From NCBI RefSeq assembly GCF_900119185.1, contig NZ_FPJE01000017.1:45493-109492 (forward strand): a DNA stretch of 64,000 nt, given 5' to 3'. Under the pieces are notes generated by a model. That model searched no databases. It worked only from the letters and a program-made list of their open reading frames with translations, and was not told the origin of the DNA. The stretch's first letter is position 1. Each line of letters begins with the position of its first letter. This document shows positions 43,291-52,787 of this stretch, in pieces. The position numbers and the translations under genes are program-made. The DNA is from Sinomicrobium oceani (GTDB lineage: Bacteria; Bacteroidota; Bacteroidia; Flavobacteriales; Flavobacteriaceae).

Positions 43291-46200
43291 TTAATTTCCA
43301 AAATTATAACGCAGGGTTATGCCCGATCGTATAGTGGTTTGCGGATATGCTGTAGAAACTGCATATTTGGAAAAGGTATGATCGTAAAAAAAGAGGGTCG
43401 TGAAATTCTTGGTCAGTGCATAATCGGCAGTAAACCGCACACTCCATATCGTTTGCCCCGAAGTCACCTGATTGTTATCGAGATCGAGGTTACGAATAAT
43501 AGTGATATTATCCCTGAGCGATAAATCGGCTTTGAGGTTTATATCACCTTTCAGGGTCTGCCTGGTTCCCCCTATCCCGGTGGTAAAAGGTACTTCCTTA
43601 AAACGGTATCCAAGCCCGAGGAGATACTCTTTCCCGGTAGTTTCGGTAAGCAGATTATTGTCGAAACTGAGCGATAATGCCCGGTCTCTTTTAATTTCGG
43701 CCTGAATATTGATCGAATTCTTCATTTCGAAGTCCACTCTCACCAGAGGGTTGAATTGCTCGACGAGGGTTACGTTTGTATAGAGCAATTCATTCATGAA
43801 GTTACCGGACTGATCGACTTTATCCGGGTTCTGCTTACTGTATTCGAGATTGGTACGAAAGGAGTTGACACTATAGCTGGCCCGGTAACCATGTCCCAGT
43901 GAAAATCTCCGGAAACGGTTCTTAAACCAATCCAGCCGCATTAAGCCCGTATATTTTACCGTCCAGTTGGGGATCGGGACATCACGGAAGGCCCCGAAGC
44001 TCATTTTATCTACACTTTTGCCCTGATATGCAGCCAGGAAGGAAGGTAAAAGTACTGCCTGGTTATTTTTCCCGTATCCCTTCGGATATCCTTCCTCGTC
44101 CAGGTTGTCCGGATCGGTAATATCAATACCCCGTTGAACGGCAAGACGGTTGGCCACGACTTTACGGTTCTGACGAAATTCTTCGAAAGCTTCGGAATTT
44201 ACTTCATCGCTTTTACTGAAAGCTGTTTTTATAAGTACGGTAGATATGGAGAAGTCACCATACTGATTACCGAGTAAACTCTCATACTCAAATTGCCGGT
44301 TACCCACTTCATTCACCGCAAAGTTTTCCGTATAGCTATCGGCATACTGCCTGTTTGCCACGAGATCTACAGTGAGGTCGGGGGTCGGCTCCAGATTTGC
44401 GGTAATATTCAGCTGACTGCTGTTCCGCTCCATATACTGCTGGTTGAGATCAGGGAAACGGGTCAGCCAGCCTTTCTTCGCAGCTTCATAACGGATGTCC
44501 GACTGTCCACCGAATACAAACCCCCAGGAAGGCCGCAGTGTTCCGATAAAACCTACAGACTCGGTATATCCCGGAAGCACCTTACCCCGGTTGTCGGTAT
44601 AGCTTACATCGATACGCTTTATCATAGTCAGAAGATCGATACCCGCGTTGGCCAGGCCCGAGCTTTTATCTTCTTCCGGCTCCAGGGTATTTTCCCCATC
44701 GTCTCCCAATGGCGCTCTCCGGCGGACCGGTCGCTGACGCTGACGTGACTCTTTTTTAAGGCCGAGGTACGAATAAAAACGGTCCATCCCCATAGAAGCA
44801 TTCAGCACATGGGTAGAAGCGTTCTGAATGGTATTGACATTTTCCCCGGCAATCTCATTGATCACATCATTACCCCGCTGCCAGTCGAAATCGCCGGTAT
44901 AGGTATAATTGGCTTCTATGAAATTCAGGAAGGGGATCTTACTGAAAGGCAGCTCGTAATTGATCTGCAATTGCTGGGTATGTCTGTTAGGGTCGCCGGT
45001 GTTCCAGAAGCCATCCCAGATACCGTAATCTTCACGGACGATCCTGTTATCATCCTCGTCACGGTCGTAATAATTCCGTACAATATTATGGTTGGAGGCG
45101 GTAAAGTTCAGCCGGAGTGACTTGGTTATATTGTGATTGATGGTATATTGCCAGTCAAATAAAAAATTGCGTTGCTGTAAGGTCGGAAGGGCCAGCTGGT
45201 CTTCGGCATCTACTCCATCTATACTTACCGAACGGAACCTTTGCTCGTTGAAACTCCTCGTAATATTGGAGTTGACCGATATATTGGTGGGCAGGGGATT
45301 AATATTAAAATCTTTCAGCCATTGCCAATACCTGTTACGCAGTATGGAGTCGTTCTTTTTGAAAGGTTCTACCTGGACCGGCTTAAAGTTATAGTTATAT
45401 ATAAACCCGGTTCGGATATTCTGATCGCGCATATCCTCGATCTCGTAATCGCGATGATTGACCTCATTGTAAGAATAATTAAACGTAAAGTTCTCTATAT
45501 CATAGACCCGTTGTTTCTGCTCTTCTCCCCGGTTCTTCCGCACCCCGATCAGGTTTATACTTCTTCGTTTGGTGTAATCTTCGGCACGTCTGCGGATATC
45601 TTCTTTTTCGGACTGGGTCACTGCGGCATTGATACGATCCTGCAGTTTCAGATCTTCGTAAACCGGATCGAATTCGGGTGTAATGAGTTCTTCGGACACG
45701 CTATAATTCAGGGGCACCTGTATTCCCCAGTTTTTCGGCAATAGCTGTCCGAGGTTCACGTTGGTATTGAGCCCGTACTGCATCACATCTTCCCGGCTTC
45801 GCTCATTGGGTCGCTGGTCTATGGCTCCGAAGCCGGATGTACTCATGCTTCCGGTGGCCGATACGTTGGCAAAATCGGCAACATTGGCATCGATCTGTGC
45901 TATCGCCGCCCATCCACCTTGATTATCGAGTTCGGCCAGGCGTAATTCGTTAAACCATACTTCCCCGCACATCCTGTTGCCGGTAACGTTTTTTACCCCG
46001 ACCATAATGGCCCTGATACTTCCGAGGGAAGGATTACCCTTGAGTCCTACCCGCAATTCACCGGGCTCCCGGGGATCGAATTCTTCCACACGGTTTCCTT
46101 CGGCATCGTAAAATATCATTTCGGAAAGGGTAGAGTTGGCAATTCCGTCCGATTTTATCTTGGAAAAGAGACTAAGGGCTACATCCATATTGTTCAGTTC

Positions 46201-49200
46201 CGGCCATACTTCTTCGGAAGTAGACGCCCCCGGACGGGTAACCTGCAACGGAATTTCTACCTGATAGAAGTTTTCGGAAAAATCGGTCCCCATACGGAGG
46301 AAAGCTACGAGTTCCCCGTCTCTTAACGAATTGTTTTTGTAAGCTTCGGCATGGAGAAACATCTTCAGTCGTTTGTACTGCCTCATATCCATCTCCACGT
46401 TTTTATACACTCCTCTCGAATCTCCGCCTTCGAGTCCGCAAACGGCAAAGGAAAGCGATTGTTCATTTTGTCTCACCACCATATTGTTGTTGGTAAGCTG
46501 TTCCCGGATCACACCGGGAGGCAGGCGGTACGGAATGGGAGTACGTTGTTCGTTTTCTTCTATGTTTACGGTATTTACTTCGACCGTGGTTCCGTCGTCA
46601 TCCGGATTGGTATCTACATCGGGTTGCAGTGTTCGGGTATAGGTACGCCAGTCTCCGCGAACGAGATCGAGCGTACCGAAACGCAAGACGACATCTTCAC
46701 TGAAACCGGTAAGATACATCCTCATAAAGCTCATGGAACGAAAATCGGATATACCTCCTATGGCATCGTCAAATTCCTTTACGGGAATCTTAAACTGTAT
46801 CCACCGTCCTCTTACCGTCCTGTTGTTCGGCATTTTGCGTTCTACTTCCTTGATATCGGACACATACCTGTCGGTTCGCTGTATGTTGGGTTTTATCGGG
46901 ATACGATACTCATAATAACTGTTTATGGTGTTCATGGTACCGTCACCGTTAACATCTTCTACGTTAGGTTCGGTCGTGGAACCCCGGTTGTTGTTCCCGA
47001 CATTAACCGGCGAGTTTCCCTGGGGGTTGTTATAATTGAGATATCTTTCGAGGATACTCCCGTTGGCACTGATGTAAAATTCGTAATTATCCAGAGCGGG
47101 ATCGGGCCCGGGGTTATTGGTAAATACAGCGGCCTCTGCGGCATCATCGAGCCCGTCGAACCCTACGTCCTGAAGGGCTCTGTTCTGGGTGTCCGCATCA
47201 AAAGCGTACACGAGAGATTGTGCGGAAGGCACTCTACCCCAGGAAGTCTCGGCTACCAGCTCGTTGCTCCCCACGCCGGGCAGTCCGTTTTCATATTGTT
47301 TCTTTCCGTCTTTGAGAATATCTTCGGAAATATTACCAAGGTTGAACACCAGCTCTCCTCCCAGACCACCTGCCGTGCCTTCCACGTAAGGGTCCATAAC
47401 CCAGAACTGTATGTATTCGACATTTCCCTGCTCGAAGTTGGTACTGGTCAGCCCCCGCATGATCCCTCCCCACCGCTCTTCTGAGGGCAAGCCTTCGAAC
47501 TCGTTTTCCGGACTGTTGTTGTACGGACCTTTACGCGTAGGGTAGTAGGCAAGGTCCAGGGTTGCCTGTACTGTTGTTTCCCCCTGTGACACATCGATTT
47601 CCGGGAATATTTCGTCTATGTATATTCTACGGGTCGGATTCAGGGATATATCGTCGTTGCTGATACCGGAAGGCTTTTGAGAAGTATAAAAAATGGGGTC
47701 TATGGTATACCAGGCCATCTTGGACCTCTTATACCCGTTTCTGAGGTTCTCCGGATCATTCGGAGAACTTCCGTAAAGCTCGCCCCCGGGGACAAATTCG
47801 AGTGGCGTGCTGGCAAGAGACCATGCCAGTGGTGCCCGCATGTCTATAAGGGTCTGAGCACCTTCGAAATCATCTACATATACGGTAGTCTCCCCGTCAA
47901 AATTATCGTTCTTCGGCGATCCCGGAAGCAGATAAGCAACCTCTCCCCTAACGGAGAGATTGGAAGGTACATCGGTATCTATGTTCGGAAGTTTATTGAC
48001 CCATCGGGTCAGGAAAGGCATTTCGGTAGAGAAGTTTCCGTTAACACCAAAAATAGTATTGTTAACAGGTTCCAGCCCGTAGCTGGCCTTTTGCGTCAGT
48101 GGTTTTTCACTCATGTTGAGCAACGTGGCCCCGAGCATGAAATTTTTGTTGAACTGGTGCTCCACATTCACTCCGGCAAACCTTCGGGTCTGTCTCCCGA
48201 ATACGGAATTGTTTTCTACGGAAACCTCGATCGGAACATTGGATGCTTTGATTCCTTCATCGAGTATATATACGGTCCCTGTCTGATAATTCACCGTGAA
48301 ATCGATACCTTCCTGTAGCCTTCTTCCCCCGGCAGTGACATTTACGGACCCCTGCGGCACGTTGAACGCTCCTATGGGAATACCTTCTCCTCCTTCGGAT
48401 TTATACCGTCCCTTCAACTGGAACTTGTTCTTATCCGTGTCCTCCAGAGCAGCGGCTTTGGTCAGGGTGTACATATTGCGGAAGACATACTTGCTCTGGT
48501 TGGGGTTGTACGAATCGGGCTGATCGTAATCTCCTCCTCCGAGAAGTGTGTGCAGGTACTGACCGAAAGGTTCCACTTTGGTAAAAATGATCCGCCCGGT
48601 CTGGGGATCTATGGTAATACCCGGCAGGTAATCGAAAAAGCCATCTCCCCCGGTCTGAGGATCGTTGTAGGCGTTGAGCCTGTCAAAATTGAATACATCC
48701 AGGAGTATCCTGTCCTGCAAGCCGGCGGGCCAGGACGATTCGTCAACCGGTTTTATATAATTTACAGGAGAGGGGTCCCTGTAGAGTATATTCATTTTAA
48801 AGTCTTCCTGGCTGAGCTGATACGCACCGGTTGCATATATGTTTTTCATCATCAGATCCCATATCGGATCGGATACATTGGTTACATTGCTCTTGAGCAG
48901 TTTTACGACCAGGGTCTGATTGTTTACGGCAACTACCTGCCCGTTCGCCCCGGTTTCGTATTCGGTAGCGTTGACCCCGTCGTTGGCAAATTCTCCTACC
49001 TGATAGGCCTGTCCGCGATAGGTGTACTGATAGGCTACGGCCAGTACTTCGTCATTGCTCAGCCGCTGGTTCAGGGAAATATAACCCAGTTTAGGATCGA
49101 AGGTAAAATCCGTACCCTGAATAAGTTTTTGTGCGTTTTCCAGTATGGCGTAATCATATCCCTGGTTGACTCTTGAACTCAGGGTTCCGAAACCGGATTG

Positions 49201-50439
49201 CACGGTAGAAACATCCCTGATCTGCTCGGTAAGCACGGAAGAGCCTCCTATATCTTTAGGGTTATAATCATTAGCATCGTTACGGGGGAGCAACCCTCCG
49301 GTTCCCGGATTGAAAAATCCGCCCGGGGCATTGGTATTGATCCTGGTATTCTCCGGGTCGGCTTCTCCCAAATCCTGTATCCCCACAATATTCCGGATAT
49401 TATCTATACGCATGCCCCTGTTGGTCACCCATACTTCTATCCTGGTAATCTGTACCTGGCTGTTGATAAACGGGTAATTTGCCAGGGCCTGATCGTATTG
49501 ATCGCGGAAGAAATGCGACAGGAAGAAGTGCCGGTCTTCATCATAATCCAATGCGAAGAGTTCGAAATCATCGACGGTACCGCCTCCCTGTGCTACGACC
49601 GACCTGGTCTCTGAGCGTTGTTCGGAAAACACACCGGTAACTCTCGTTTTTCCGAACTGTAATTCGGTCTTTACACCAAAAAGGCTTTGTGCCCCGGTAA
49701 TCAGCGAACTGTTTAGGGGCATACTCACATTACCGACTTCTATTTTCTGTATAATATCATCTTCCGTAGGGGCGTATTCCAGTTTGATCAGGTTCTGAAA
49801 ATCAAAAGTCGCCTGAGTATCGTAATTGGCCATTACGGACATTTTCTCCCCTACTTTTCCCAAAAGGCTCATGCTTATCCGCTGGTCGAAATCGAAGGTA
49901 ATGGTGCTGCGGTTCCTGGGTGAAAACGAGGGATTATCATTACGGTTGTACAGAACCCCGAGATCGACCGCAACGGATCCCTGGGGTACGATATCAATGT
50001 TCGTTCCACCGAAAATAGATTCGAAAAAACTGGAATTCACATAAAAATCGGGCAAAAGGTCTTTCTGAGCTTCTTCACTTCCTTCTTTCTGGCCCGAAAT
50101 AGCATCCATTTTCTGCTTGAAATAACGCTTCATACTCTCTTTTCGTTCCAGTTCCCGGAATTGTTCTGGAGTAAGTATGACAGGGTGATCTATATCGAAG
50201 CCATCTATGGTAGAGGAATAGATATACATGTCCATGACAGGATCATAGACATACTTTGAGGAAATACTTTCCGGAAGCTTCAGTCGTATTTCCCCGGGTA
50301 CTCCGGCCGTGCCTTTGAGTGTATCCTGTTCCTGAGTTTCTGTTTCTTCCTGCGCGAATGATACCGATACGCAGAGTAAGAAAAGGGGCCAGAAAACAAC
50401 TCTTAACGGTGTATTTTTAAGGTTGGTAATTGTTTTCAA
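43291..50439 (-). CDS. sprA: SprA, outer membrane translocon of the type IX secretion system
   Basis: 2382 residues, close to the usual size. A signal peptide ends SVSFAQ. The body is a very large outer-membrane barrel with repeated aromatic beta strands, containing the SprA-typical segments DRFYSYLGLKKESRQRQRPVRRRAP region and the C-terminal KYAVSTAYPQTTIRSGITLRYNFGN region. SprA is the pore through which T9SS cargo with C-terminal sorting domains and gliding adhesins cross the outer membrane. It starts 4 bases after the ruvA stop, so the two are co-transcribed. No T9SS cargo with an obvious C-terminal sorting domain was seen elsewhere in the window. Confidence 0.97.
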   Translation of the reverse strand: MKTITNLKNTPLRVVFWPLFLLCVSVSFAQEETETQEQDTLKGTAGVPGEIRLKLPESISSKYVYDPVMDMYIYSSTIDGFDIDHPVILTPEQFRELERKESMKRYFKQKMDAISGQKEGSEEAQKDLLPDFYVNSSFFESIFGGTNIDIVPQGSVAVDLGVLYNRNDNPSFSPRNRSTITFDFDQRISMSLLGKVGEKMSVMANYDTQATFDFQNLIKLEYAPTEDDIIQKIEVGNVSMPLNSSLITGAQSLFGVKTELQFGKTRVTGVFSEQRSETRSVVAQGGGTVDDFELFALDYDEDRHFFLSHFFRDQYDQALANYPFINSQVQITRIEVWVTNRGMRIDNIRNIVGIQDLGEADPENTRINTNAPGGFFNPGTGGLLPRNDANDYNPKDIGGSSVLTEQIRDVSTVQSGFGTLSSRVNQGYDYAILENAQKLIQGTDFTFDPKLGYISLNQRLSNDEVLAVAYQYTYRGQAYQVGEFANDGVNATEYETGANGQVVAVNNQTLVVKLLKSNVTNVSDPIWDLMMKNIYATGAYQLSQEDFKMNILYRDPSPVNYIKPVDESSWPAGLQDRILLDVFNFDRLNAYNDPQTGGDGFFDYLPGITIDPQTGRIIFTKVEPFGQYLHTLLGGGDYDQPDSYNPNQSKYVFRNMYTLTKAAALEDTDKNKFQLKGRYKSEGGEGIPIGAFNVPQGSVNVTAGGRRLQEGIDFTVNYQTGTVYILDEGIKASNVPIEVSVENNSVFGRQTRRFAGVNVEHQFNKNFMLGATLLNMSEKPLTQKASYGLEPVNNTIFGVNGNFSTEMPFLTRWVNKLPNIDTDVPSNLSVRGEVAYLLPGSPKNDNFDGETTVYVDDFEGAQTLIDMRAPLAWSLASTPLEFVPGGELYGSSPNDPENLRNGYKRSKMAWYTIDPIFYTSQKPSGISNDDISLNPTRRIYIDEIFPEIDVSQGETTVQATLDLAYYPTRKGPYNNSPENEFEGLPSEERWGGIMRGLTSTNFEQGNVEYIQFWVMDPYVEGTAGGLGGELVFNLGNISEDILKDGKKQYENGLPGVGSNELVAETSWGRVPSAQSLVYAFDADTQNRALQDVGFDGLDDAAEAAVFTNNPGPDPALDNYEFYISANGSILERYLNYNNPQGNSPVNVGNNNRGSTTEPNVEDVNGDGTMNTINSYYEYRIPIKPNIQRTDRYVSDIKEVERKMPNNRTVRGRWIQFKIPVKEFDDAIGGISDFRSMSFMRMYLTGFSEDVVLRFGTLDLVRGDWRTYTRTLQPDVDTNPDDDGTTVEVNTVNIEENEQRTPIPYRLPPGVIREQLTNNNMVVRQNEQSLSFAVCGLEGGDSRGVYKNVEMDMRQYKRLKMFLHAEAYKNNSLRDGELVAFLRMGTDFSENFYQVEIPLQVTRPGASTSEEVWPELNNMDVALSLFSKIKSDGIANSTLSEMIFYDAEGNRVEEFDPREPGELRVGLKGNPSLGSIRAIMVGVKNVTGNRMCGEVWFNELRLAELDNQGGWAAIAQIDANVADFANVSATGSMSTSGFGAIDQRPNERSREDVMQYGLNTNVNLGQLLPKNWGIQVPLNYSVSEELITPEFDPVYEDLKLQDRINAAVTQSEKEDIRRRAEDYTKRRSINLIGVRKNRGEEQKQRVYDIENFTFNYSYNEVNHRDYEIEDMRDQNIRTGFIYNYNFKPVQVEPFKKNDSILRNRYWQWLKDFNINPLPTNISVNSNITRSFNEQRFRSVSIDGVDAEDQLALPTLQQRNFLFDWQYTINHNITKSLRLNFTASNHNIVRNYYDRDEDDNRIVREDYGIWDGFWNTGDPNRHTQQLQINYELPFSKIPFLNFIEANYTYTGDFDWQRGNDVINEIAGENVNTIQNASTHVLNASMGMDRFYSYLGLKKESRQRQRPVRRRAPLGDDGENTLEPEEDKSSGLANAGIDLLTMIKRIDVSYTDNRGKVLPGYTESVGFIGTLRPSWGFVFGGQSDIRYEAAKKGWLTRFPDLNQQYMERNSSQLNITANLEPTPDLTVDLVANRQYADSYTENFAVNEVGNRQFEYESLLGNQYGDFSISTVLIKTAFSKSDEVNSEAFEEFRQNRKVVANRLAVQRGIDITDPDNLDEEGYPKGYGKNNQAVLLPSFLAAYQGKSVDKMSFGAFRDVPIPNWTVKYTGLMRLDWFKNRFRRFSLGHGYRASYSVNSFRTNLEYSKQNPDKVDQSGNFMNELLYTNVTLVEQFNPLVRVDFEMKNSINIQAEIKRDRALSLSFDNNLLTETTGKEYLLGLGYRFKEVPFTTGIGGTRQTLKGDINLKADLSLRDNITIIRNLDLDNNQVTSGQTIWSVRFTADYALTKNFTTLFFYDHTFSKYAVSTAYPQTTIRSGITLRYNFGN

Positions 50440-50443
50440 TTAA

Positions 50444-51025
50444 CTATAGCATTTTAAGCGCGTTTTTGATGATGTCTTCTACACTTAAATCCGGTGCCTC
50501 TTTCGTAATCTTATCCACAACTTTCTCGGATTGTTTTCGGGTAAAGCCAAGAACCTCCAATGCCGACAGCGCCTCTTCTCCGTTTGTACCTTTGTGCCCC
50601 GAAGCGGTTTCTTCCAGGTCGTATATTTTCAGTACTTTGTCTTTCAGGTCGAGGATCACCCGTTGTGCTGTCTTTGCTCCTATTCCCTTTATACTCTGGA
50701 TGGCAGCAACATCATTAGACGCAATGGCATCACGGACCTGGACAGGAGTAAGGGAAGAAAGCATGGTACGTGCCGTGCTGGTTCCTATACCCGAAACCGA
50801 GATCAGAAGACGGAATATATCACGTTCGGACTTGTCTGCAAATCCAAAAAGTGTATGGGCATCTTCACGAATATGAAGATGTGTGTAGAGTTTTAATTGT
50901 TCTTTATCCGGAATCCTGGAATACGTATGCAGTGAAATATTCAGAAAATATCCTACTCCGTTACAATCTATGACAACGTCCGTAGGGTTCTTCTCTACTA
51001 ATTTTCCTTGTATATGTGCGATCAT
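50444..51025 (-). CDS. ruvA: Holliday junction DNA helicase subunit RuvA
   Basis: 193 residues, full length. The N-terminal OB fold (1-60) begins MIAHIQGKLVEKNPT; the central helix-hairpin-helix pair is visible as VSGIGTSTARTML and IKGIGAKTAQRVI; the C-terminal domain III (about 140-193) ends KNALKML. RuvA tetramers hold the four-way junction and load the RuvB motor. It is the first gene before sprA, a conserved neighbour pair in flavobacteria. A -7-like box lies 20 bases upstream. Confidence 0.97.
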   Translation of the reverse strand: MIAHIQGKLVEKNPTDVVIDCNGVGYFLNISLHTYSRIPDKEQLKLYTHLHIREDAHTLFGFADKSERDIFRLLISVSGIGTSTARTMLSSLTPVQVRDAIASNDVAAIQSIKGIGAKTAQRVILDLKDKVLKIYDLEETASGHKGTNGEEALSALEVLGFTRKQSEKVVDKITKEAPDLSVEDIIKNALKML

Positions 51026-51044
51026 AAATATCCGGTTAGCAGTC

Positions 51045-51052
51045 CAAATGTA
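51045..51052 (-). promoter_or_regulatory. Candidate -7 box of ruvA-sprA
   Basis: TACATTTG on the minus strand matches TAnnTTTG and lies 20 bases before the ruvA start. A TTTG at 51069-51066 is only 13 bases upstream, closer than the consensus spacing, so the -33 box is unclear. Confidence 0.5.
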
Positions 51053-51236
51053 CTAAAATATTTCACAAAAGCGGTATAAAGGCTTCGCTATCCCACAATT
51101 AAAGATTCGCAAAATACGAAACCCGGTCTTATGTCGCTCACGGAATTTCGCATATTGCAGACTATCAGCTTTAGAGATCAGAATTCCGGGTGCTTACATT
51201 TTTTTATATCTTTATTCAAAACATAAATTTTTGCCT

Positions 51237-52073
51237 ATGAAACGTATTTTGGTACCTACGGATTTTTCTGATGAAGCCGAATTTGCACTACAAACAGCAG
51301 CAAATTTTGCCAGAAAATTCGGTTCGGAAATATATTTGCTCCATGTTCTTGATCTTCCGGTGCATCTTGCCACAAGTGAAACGAGTGAGCTCCCGGAAGC
51401 CCTGTTTTTTGTAAAGCTGGCACGTCAGAAATTCGAATCTTTTACCGATAAACCGTACCTGAAAGGGATCAGGGTTTTTGATATCGTAGAATCGGACACT
51501 ATTGCCAGTGGCATTACCAAATCGGTCACCGACAACAATATCGACCTAATCATCATGGGTTCGGGCGGAGCCACGGGGTTCAAGGAAGTATTTATAGGTT
51601 CTAACACGGAAAAAGTAGTACGCATGGCCCAGGTCCCGGTATTTACGGTAAAGTCCTTGTTTGAGATCCGCGATGAGGAGAGTATGATCTTTGCTTCGGA
51701 TTTTTCCAGGGAAAGTGTAGAGCCTTATAAAAGAGCTTCGGAATTTGCCAAAAAAACAGGAGCGACCCTCCACCTGCTGTTTGTGAATACACCAAACAAT
51801 TTTGTCACGACGCGTGAAGCTGAAGAGCGTATGAATTTTTTTATCAAAAACGGCACCCCAAAAAAGTACTCACTCAATATTTATAATGACCATACCATAG
51901 AACAGGGTATCATCCATTTTGCGAACATTGTAAACGCGCGGATGATAGGCCTGAGCACCCATGGCCGGACAGGGCTCTCGCATTTCTTTAACGGAAGTAT
52001 CAGTGAAGATATCGTGAATCATGCTATGCGTCCCGTCATTACATTTAAAATTCCCGATCAAACCGAAGGGTAA
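51237..52073 (+). CDS. Universal stress protein (tandem UspA domains)
   Basis: 278 residues from the ATG at 51237; a TTG six bases earlier is a poorer start. Two UspA domains lie in tandem: 1-140, beginning MKRILVPTDFSDEAEFAL, and about 145-278, with IFASDFSRESVEPY. The first domain carries a MGSGG-type nucleotide motif (IMGSGGATG), the second LSTHGRTG. Such proteins bind ATP or act in stress adaptation; the role here is unknown. The gene stands alone on the plus strand, ending in a shared hairpin with the response regulator gene. Confidence 0.92.
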   Translation: MKRILVPTDFSDEAEFALQTAANFARKFGSEIYLLHVLDLPVHLATSETSELPEALFFVKLARQKFESFTDKPYLKGIRVFDIVESDTIASGITKSVTDNNIDLIIMGSGGATGFKEVFIGSNTEKVVRMAQVPVFTVKSLFEIRDEESMIFASDFSRESVEPYKRASEFAKKTGATLHLLFVNTPNNFVTTREAEERMNFFIKNGTPKKYSLNIYNDHTIEQGIIHFANIVNARMIGLSTHGRTGLSHFFNGSISEDIVNHAMRPVITFKIPDQTEG

Positions 52074-52107
52074 TGCTATCTTATCCCGCTGATTAAAAAA
52101 TACCATA

Positions 52108-52130
52108 GGGCTTGTATTTTATACAAGCCC
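52108..52130. terminator. Bidirectional terminator overlapping the response regulator stop
   Basis: GGGCTTGTAT (52108-52117) and ATACAAGCCC (52121-52130) form a perfect 10-bp stem with a three-base loop. The loop and right arm include the stop codon (52119-52121) and last codons of the minus-strand regulator gene. T-rich sequence follows on both sides, better on the minus strand. Confidence 0.8.
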
Positions 52131-52784
52131 CATATCTTTGGCTAAAGCCACCAGATGTGCAGGGGTATTTGCCCTGAATATATCCTTGAGTTTATTGATC
52201 CGCTTCTCCACGGAGCTAAGGCTATACGGGGTAATCCCCTCCTGTTCCAGATACCTGCATATTTCGGGTTGAGACTTCCCTCCTGCCAGCTGACGGATGA
52301 TGGTAATGTCGTAGTCATTGATCTCTATATCGGACCGGTCTCCCATAGCGGCGCGTACATCGGGAGATATATATGATTTGCCTTCATATACTTTACGGAT
52401 CGCCAGCCGAAGTTCGTCGAGTCCCTTTCTTCCTTTGCATGCATAGGCGTCGATTTCACCGGAAATCATAATACTTCTGACCTTCTGGAAACGGGCTTCC
52501 ACCGTATAAACAATCGTTTTCAAGTCAGGAAATTCTTTTTTCAACGCCATGGCAAGTACATCTCCCGAGGCATATTTCTGGTCACGATGATCTTCTTCAA
52601 AAAACAGATCCGTGATCAGCAATTCATACGGTTTACCATCCATAGCGGCTTTTTTTATCCTGATAAAGGCATCATCACAGTACTGGGTCTGTGCTATTTC
52701 CGATATGCCGAGTTCCGAAAGTGCATTGTAAACCGACTGATTAATACCGTCCTGGTCTTCTGCGATCATTACTTTTTTAAACAT
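52119..52784 (-). CDS. LuxR/NarL-type response regulator
   Basis: 221 residues. The receiver domain (1-125) has the acidic pocket Glu9-Asp10, phospho-acceptor Asp59 in LLITDLF, and a Lys in YACKGRKG. The C-terminal part (about 150-221) is a LuxR-like helix-turn-helix with IIRQLAGGKSQPEICRYL; the recognition region SLSSVEKRINKLKDIF is longer than usual. It starts 3 bases after the kinase gene stop, so the two form a two-component pair, and is third in a unit that begins with the small lipoprotein gene. Targets are not visible. Confidence 0.9.
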   Translation of the reverse strand: MFKKVMIAEDQDGINQSVYNALSELGISEIAQTQYCDDAFIRIKKAAMDGKPYELLITDLFFEEDHRDQKYASGDVLAMALKKEFPDLKTIVYTVEARFQKVRSIMISGEIDAYACKGRKGLDELRLAIRKVYEGKSYISPDVRAAMGDRSDIEINDYDITIIRQLAGGKSQPEICRYLEQEGITPYSLSSVEKRINKLKDIFRANTPAHLVALAKDMGLV

Positions 52785-52787
52785 AAG

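Noticed and set aside
46351..47484. 377-codon plus-strand frame opposite sprA
   Set aside because: It is antisense to a strongly supported gene, has no recognisable motifs, and arises from codon bias.
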